Part shown: piece after piece, positions 61,349-64,000 of the stretch
Layout of the letters: each line of letters begins with the position of its first letter
How positions within the stretch are numbered: the stretch's first letter is position 1
DNA from: Fen-1135 sp963705275
GTDB lineage: Bacteria > Desulfobacterota > Syntrophia > Syntrophales > UBA2185
Reading direction: 5' to 3'
DNA length: 64,000 nt
Assembly: GCA_963705275.1 (NCBI GenBank)
Contig: OY970063.1
Coordinates: 1,116,001 to 1,180,000 of the forward strand
Notes under the pieces: model-generated
Told to the model about the DNA's origin: nothing
Database searches by the model: none
The model's input: the letters and a program-made list of their open reading frames with translations, nothing else
Program-made: the position numbers and the translations under genes

Positions 61349-61385
61349 TTGACAGAGCGGTATTTTGTAATTATAAAGTAATTAT
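61349..61385 (+). promoter_or_regulatory. brnTA promoter and direct-repeat operator
   Basis: TTGACA (61349-61354), exactly 17 bp, TATAAA (61372-61377). The direct repeat GTAATTAT-AAA-GTAATTAT (61367-61385, 11-bp pitch) covers the -10 and the start codon. The expected transcript start is at or next to the ATG at 61384. Confidence 0.75.
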
Positions 61386-61680
61386 GGCTGATAACAATAT
61401 ATCCTTCGCTTGGGACCCCAAGAAAGCTCAATCGAATCAGAAGAAGCATGGCATTTCTTTTACTGAAGCCCAAACGGTTTTCCTGGATGAAAATGCGCTA
61501 TTGATCGCTGATCCGGATCACTCCCAAGAAGAGGACCGATTTATTCTCCTCGGCTTCAGCTCAAAGTTGCGCGTTCTTATTGTGTGTTATTCGGAAGAGG
61601 GCGATGTGATGAGGATCATTTCCGCCCGCAAGGCAACTCCGTCAGAAAGAAAACAGTATCAAGAAAGGCAATCAAAATGA
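61384..61680 (+). CDS. brnT: BrnT-type toxin
   Basis: A 98-residue BrnT toxin (RelE-like RNase fold). Family pattern: FAWDPKKAQSNQKKHGISFTEAQTVF at the start, ... RFILLGFSSKLRVLIVCYSE and IRIISARKAT-like MRIISARKATPSERKQY at the end. There is no ribosome site; the promoter places the start of the transcript at the ATG, so a leaderless mRNA is likely. The stop overlaps the antitoxin ATG. Confidence 0.92.
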   Translation: MADNNISFAWDPKKAQSNQKKHGISFTEAQTVFLDENALLIADPDHSQEEDRFILLGFSSKLRVLIVCYSEEGDVMRIISARKATPSERKQYQERQSK

Positions 61681-61901
61681 GAAAAGAATACGATTTTTCA
61701 AAAGCTAAAAAGAATCCTTATGCAAAACGACTTAAGCAACAGGTTACGATACGTCTCGATAAAGGCACGATTGAGTACTTCAAGGGAATTGCTCAGGATG
61801 CAGGAATGCCTTATCAGACGTTAATTAATTTGTATTTAAGTGATTGCGCAAAGGCAAAGCGAAAACCATCGATTCAGTGGAAAACTGTTGCAGTTAGCTG
61901 A
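61677..61901 (+). CDS. brnA: BrnA-type antitoxin
   Basis: A 74-residue antitoxin with a ribbon-helix-helix (KQQVTIRLDKGTIEYFKGIA ... MPYQTLINLYLSDCA). The N-terminal DFSKAKKNPYAKRLK is the usual toxin-binding opening of BrnA. ATG overlaps the brnT stop by 4 bp. It should repress the promoter through the repeat at 61367-61385. Confidence 0.9.
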   Translation: MRKEYDFSKAKKNPYAKRLKQQVTIRLDKGTIEYFKGIAQDAGMPYQTLINLYLSDCAKAKRKPSIQWKTVAVS

Positions 61902-62284
61902 GCAACTTATTGGGTTGCGGAACCGAAGAAGAGTGCCCCTCTTGTCATTCCGCCCCCCTGTCATTCCGGACTTGATCCGGAATCCAGTGATCTGTCATTT
62001 CGGTGAACCGAAGCCCTGAACATGGTGAAGGGGAACGTGAGAAATCCTTGTCCCGAACGAAGAGAGGGATCTTCGCTTCCCTGCATTCTTTCCCGCCCCC
62101 CTTTAACAAAGGGGGCCATGGGGGATTTTCACTTGTCACTCTCGCCTCCGATAACGACATTCGAAGGCAGGCTCCAGCGAGAATCTAATTCTTCCAAAAA
62201 TCCCTTGACTGATTCCGCAGAGAGATATACTTTTTGTTTATCTTGGTGCAAAATAGCAAAAGCTTCTTAGCCAATGAGAGCATT
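61902..62284. repeat. Gene-free region made of dispersed repeats
   Basis: About 380 bases: an A unit CTGTCATTCCGGACTTGATC continuing CGGAATCCAG (61958-61988), a family C unit GAAGCCCTGAACATGGTGAA (near 62010), CCCCCCTTTAACAAAGGGGG (near 62096-62116), and a family D unit CATTCGAAGGCAGGCTCCAG (near 62159). No gene recognised. Confidence 0.7.
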
Positions 62285-62575
62285 ATGAAAACTGATGAAT
62301 TGATAAGACAAAAACGTGAAGAGATCTTGCTTATCGCTGCGCGATATGGCGGTTGCAATGTGCGCGTGTTCGGTTCGGCGGCCAGAGGTGACGCTGACGA
62401 GCTAAGCGACATTGACTTTCTTGTGGATATGGAAGCAGGGCGAAGCTTATTGGATTTGGGCGGACTGCTCATGGATTTACAGGCGACACTGGGGCGTAAC
62501 GTGGATGTAGTTACGGAACGTGGTCTCAAACCGCGCATTCGCGAAAGGGTTTTGAAGGAGGCCATAGAGATATGA
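62285..62575 (+). CDS. MntA-type nucleotidyltransferase (antitoxin)
   Basis: A 96-residue minimal nucleotidyltransferase. The signature VFGSAARGDADELSDIDFLVD (about 22-42) gives GS-x10-DxD. It begins MKTDELIRQKREEILLIAAR. In MntA/HepT systems it polyadenylates or AMPylates the HEPN toxin. The TGA stop overlaps the ATG of a hepT start. The toxin partner is broken (see 62572 and 63194). Confidence 0.85.
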   Translation: MKTDELIRQKREEILLIAARYGGCNVRVFGSAARGDADELSDIDFLVDMEAGRSLLDLGGLLMDLQATLGRNVDVVTERGLKPRIRERVLKEAIEI

Positions 62576-62697
62576 GGGATTCCAAGGAACGTCTTCGTGA
62601 TATGCTGGAAGCCGCCTCTCCCCCTGTCATTCCGGACTTGATCCGGAATCCAGTTTCATTTCTTTCATTCCCCCTCGAAATCCTGCCCCGAACTTGA
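62572..62697 (+). pseudogene. hepT toxin, N-terminal remnant
   Basis: The frame starts ATGA-coupled to the nucleotidyltransferase and reads MRDSKERLRDMLEAA, the typical opening of a HepT-type HEPN toxin. From about 62617 the codons come from an A-type repeat (SPPVIPDLIRNPVSF), ending at a TGA at 62697. The matching C-terminus is at 63194-63286. Confidence 0.7.
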
Positions 62698-62760
62698 TAC
62701 GGGGTAATCCAACACCATTGCCATTTCCTCCGGCCCCCTTTATGAAAGGGGGAATCGCGA
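62617..62760. repeat. Repeat unit that interrupts hepT
   Basis: CCTGTCATTCCGGACTTGAT continuing CCGGAATCCAG (62623-62653), then CCTGCCCCGAACTTGATACG and CCCCCTTTATGAAAGGGGG (62732-62752). It joins the hepT start directly. Confidence 0.75.
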
Positions 62761-62798
62761 CGCAGTAGTACAGCCGGCCGCTAAGAAGCTTGATAAAT

Positions 62799-62816
62799 GT
62801 TAACATGCATGTTAAC
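62799..62816. promoter_or_regulatory. 18-bp perfect palindrome, likely operator
   Basis: GTTAACATGCATGTTAAC, 29 bp before the start of the helix-turn-helix gene at 62845, where an autorepressor site is expected. Confidence 0.6.
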
Positions 62817-62844
62817 TTGCTGCCATGAGCAGGAGGGAAAAGAA

Positions 62845-63120
62845 GTGAGTGACTTGAAGAAATATATAGCTGATAGGAAAAAGAAAGATAAAGAATTCGC
62901 CAGTGGTTTTGACGAAGGTTATGAGCAGTTCAAGATCGGGATCGTTCTTCGTCAAGCGCGCGAATCTGCTGGTTTGACCCAGGAGGATCTGGCAAACCGT
63001 TTGAAGACCAAGAAAACGGCCATCTCAAGAATTGAGAACCATGCAGAAGATATAAAGCTGTCAACATTGGATCGGGTGGCGAAAGCACTGGGAAAACGAT
63101 TACAGGTCCGTATTGCATAG
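62845..63120 (+). CDS. Solitary XRE-family antitoxin-like protein
   Basis: A 91-residue helix-turn-helix protein: charged N-terminus (MSDLKKYIADRKKKDKEFAS), then HTH (about 32-85: GIVLRQARESAGLTQEDLAN ... KKTAISRIENHAEDIKLSTL) and a final RLQVRI strand. It resembles HigA-2-type antitoxins. I use GTG at 62845, seven to eight bases after AGGAGGG; an ATG-initiated longer frame (from 62797) runs through the palindrome. No toxin gene is next to it, and it lies between the two halves of hepT. Confidence 0.75.
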   Translation: MSDLKKYIADRKKKDKEFASGFDEGYEQFKIGIVLRQARESAGLTQEDLANRLKTKKTAISRIENHAEDIKLSTLDRVAKALGKRLQVRIA

Positions 63121-63174
63121 GATTAACCGCGCCCCTACACATGGTATTGCAAAAGGATGGTCGAGTCCTACCCC

Positions 63175-63194
63175 CTTGTCCTTGCCGACGCGTC
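63175..63194 (+). repeat. 20-bp direct repeat, copy 1
   Basis: CTTGTCCTTGCCGACGCGTC, directly before the hepT C-terminal remnant. Copy 2 is at 63301-63320. Confidence 0.85.
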
Positions 63195-63286
63195 CAGAAA
63201 TTGTTTGGCAAGTTGTCGAACGCGATATTCCTGTTCTAAAGCGCCTTTTGCGAGCACTGCTTGAAGACTTGGAAGCAGGGCAATAA
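63194..63286 (+). pseudogene. hepT toxin, C-terminal remnant
   Basis: An open frame without a start reads PEIVWQVVERDIPVLKRLLR ALLEDLEAGQ to TAA at 63284-63286. This matches the end of HepT/DUF86 toxins (PEIVWxxVxxDLPxLxxxL). The middle of the gene, about 65 residues, is missing or replaced by the repeat and antitoxin gene. Confidence 0.7.
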
Positions 63287-63300
63287 ATGCGGCTATTCCT

Positions 63301-63320
63301 CTTGTCCTTGCCGACGCGTC
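63301..63320 (+). repeat. 20-bp direct repeat, copy 2
   Basis: Same 20 bp as 63175-63194. Here it extends into the palindrome GCCGACGCGTCGGC. Confidence 0.85.
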
Positions 63321-63357
63321 GGCGCCTGTCCCCCCGCTTCTATTTTGTTTCACCTGT

Positions 63358-64000
63358 TCATTTATCAAAAGGATCGTTGTCTTGATTTCTCATGGTTCCA
63401 TTAGCTGCTCTGGTGCGCCAATGTGAATAATATCTGAGGGGCATAACGAGACCAAAGAAGGGGATGATATACATGGCAGCCACTATGGGTTCGACAGGGC
63501 CGAAAAACTCAGAGGAAAAGACAATCACCAAAACATTATTCATATTGCCTAACATGACTGCACCGGCCAGTTGATTCTCCACAGAACTTTTCCAGAAGAA
63601 GAGAATCCCGACGGTGCAGCAGATCACCGACAGCGCCACGGCTACTGCGGATGCCATGATAATGATGCTGGGATCTTTTTTGAAAAGAGCTGAATATCGG
63701 CAGAAAATCCCCAAATTTATTATGGCAAAAAGCAGGAGAGACAGTGGAAACTGCCTTTTCATCAAGTGCTTCAATAGACCCGGTGTAAGGCGCCTCAGGC
63801 CTTCAACGACTAAAATCGGGACGAAGATCACGAGCATAAGCATGCGGACCATGGCGATCAGCGAAAGCTCCGCATACCTCGCTGTAACAACATGGATGAG
63901 AGCCGGTAAAGTGATGGGTACCAAGGCCGATGTGATCACGACGACCACCAGGACAAGAGGGCTATTCCCTTTTACCAGATTGGATATGAAAGGGGCCACA
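63358..64000 (-). CDS. Bile-acid:sodium symporter-type transporter (N-terminus outside)
   Basis: At least 213 residues of a polytopic membrane protein with about six hydrophobic segments; the frame continues past the right edge. Patterns such as LVKGNSPLVLVVVVITSALVP, PALIHV, MLGNMNNVLVIVFSSEFFGP and a final MYIIPFFGLVMPLRYY fit the SBF/BASS transporter superfamily (including arsenite-type ACR3 relatives). The substrate is unknown. The first ATG seen, at 63999, is likely internal. Confidence 0.7.
   Translation of the reverse strand, partial: VAPFISNLVKGNSPLVLVVVVITSALVPITLPALIHVVTARYAELSLIAMVRMLMLVIFVPILVVEGLRRLTPGLLKHLMKRQFPLSLLLFAIINLGIFCRYSALFKKDPSIIIMASAVAVALSVICCTVGILFFWKSSVENQLAGAVMLGNMNNVLVIVFSSEFFGPVEPIVAAMYIIPFFGLVMPLRYYSHWRTRAANGTMRNQDNDPFDK

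Noticed and set aside
62766..62804. Short frame ending VVQPAAKKLDKC before the palindrome, possibly a RelE-type N-terminus
   Set aside because: Too short, begins in a repeat and ends at the operator; the resemblance to RelE openings is too weak to call.
51340..63000. CRISPR array
   Set aside because: The repeated units are palindromic, irregularly spaced and differ in order; no regular repeat-spacer pattern and no cas genes.

Overview
The window looks like a chromosomal segment of an anaerobic member of the Deltaproteobacteria/Desulfobacterota, perhaps the Syntrophales. This rests on [NiFe]-hydrogenase maturation genes, a split b'/b pair of F1Fo ATP synthase stalk genes downstream of a mreBCD-mrdA-rodA-bactofilin block, many Fe-S and radical-SAM proteins, a probable selenoprotein, and dispersed short palindromic repeats. 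No 16S gene or taxon-defining marker is present, so the placement is an inference.

Layout. 1-10.4 kb: a bactofilin-like membrane protein cut by the left edge, a DedA protein, hypA-hypB with an Fe-S protein on the + strand, an ATP-grasp ligase, and a GAF-hypD-hypF operon on the - strand. hypC and hypE are not in the window. 10.5-14.6 kb: two MORN-repeat proteins, one carrying about 17 tandem 46-residue coiled-coil units. 15-17 kb: a TlpA-like thioredoxin, a rhodanese with an in-frame TGA that probably encodes selenocysteine, and copy 1 of a small exported-protein cassette bounded by inverted repeats. 17.4-23.6 kb: ubiE, lon, a small heat-shock protein, a Nudix hydrolase, an adenine deaminase remnant and a PpiD-like chaperone. 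23.7-36.1 kb: mreB-mreC-mreD-mrdA-rodA-bactofilin, then the ATP synthase genes b', b, delta, alpha, gamma, beta and epsilon (a and c subunits lie elsewhere), closed by a terminator shared with convergent greA. 36.8-45.8 kb: moaA, smc, ftsY, a PPP-family phosphatase and glutamate formimidoyltransferase. A nucleotidyltransferase/HEPN pair sits between smc and ftsY, flanked by 91-bp direct repeats of the smc 3' end.

From 46.3 kb the window becomes accessory. A tRNA-Arg(CCT) gene and a 46-bp copy of its 3' end bracket a 4.9-kb island of small, mostly exported or unknown proteins with no integrase. It contains copy 2 of the inverted-repeat cassette. From 51 to 63 kb there are dispersed palindromic repeats, several toxin-antitoxin loci and decaying genes: a frameshifted HigB-like toxin, a frameshifted enoyl-CoA hydratase and a hepT split in two. 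Between them are apparently intact metabolic genes: ppnP, an acetamidase-like hydrolase, an NMO/FabK-like FMN enzyme and a radical SAM protein. The right edge cuts a transporter of the bile-acid:sodium symporter type.

Together the core genes cover cell-shape control, ATP synthesis, chromosome segregation, protein targeting, protein quality control and hydrogenase maturation. The accessory part is a zone of repeated insertion and decay. The strongest leads are the putative Sec-rhodanese, the duplicated inverted-repeat cassette, the integrase-less tRNA island and the target-preserving insertion behind smc.
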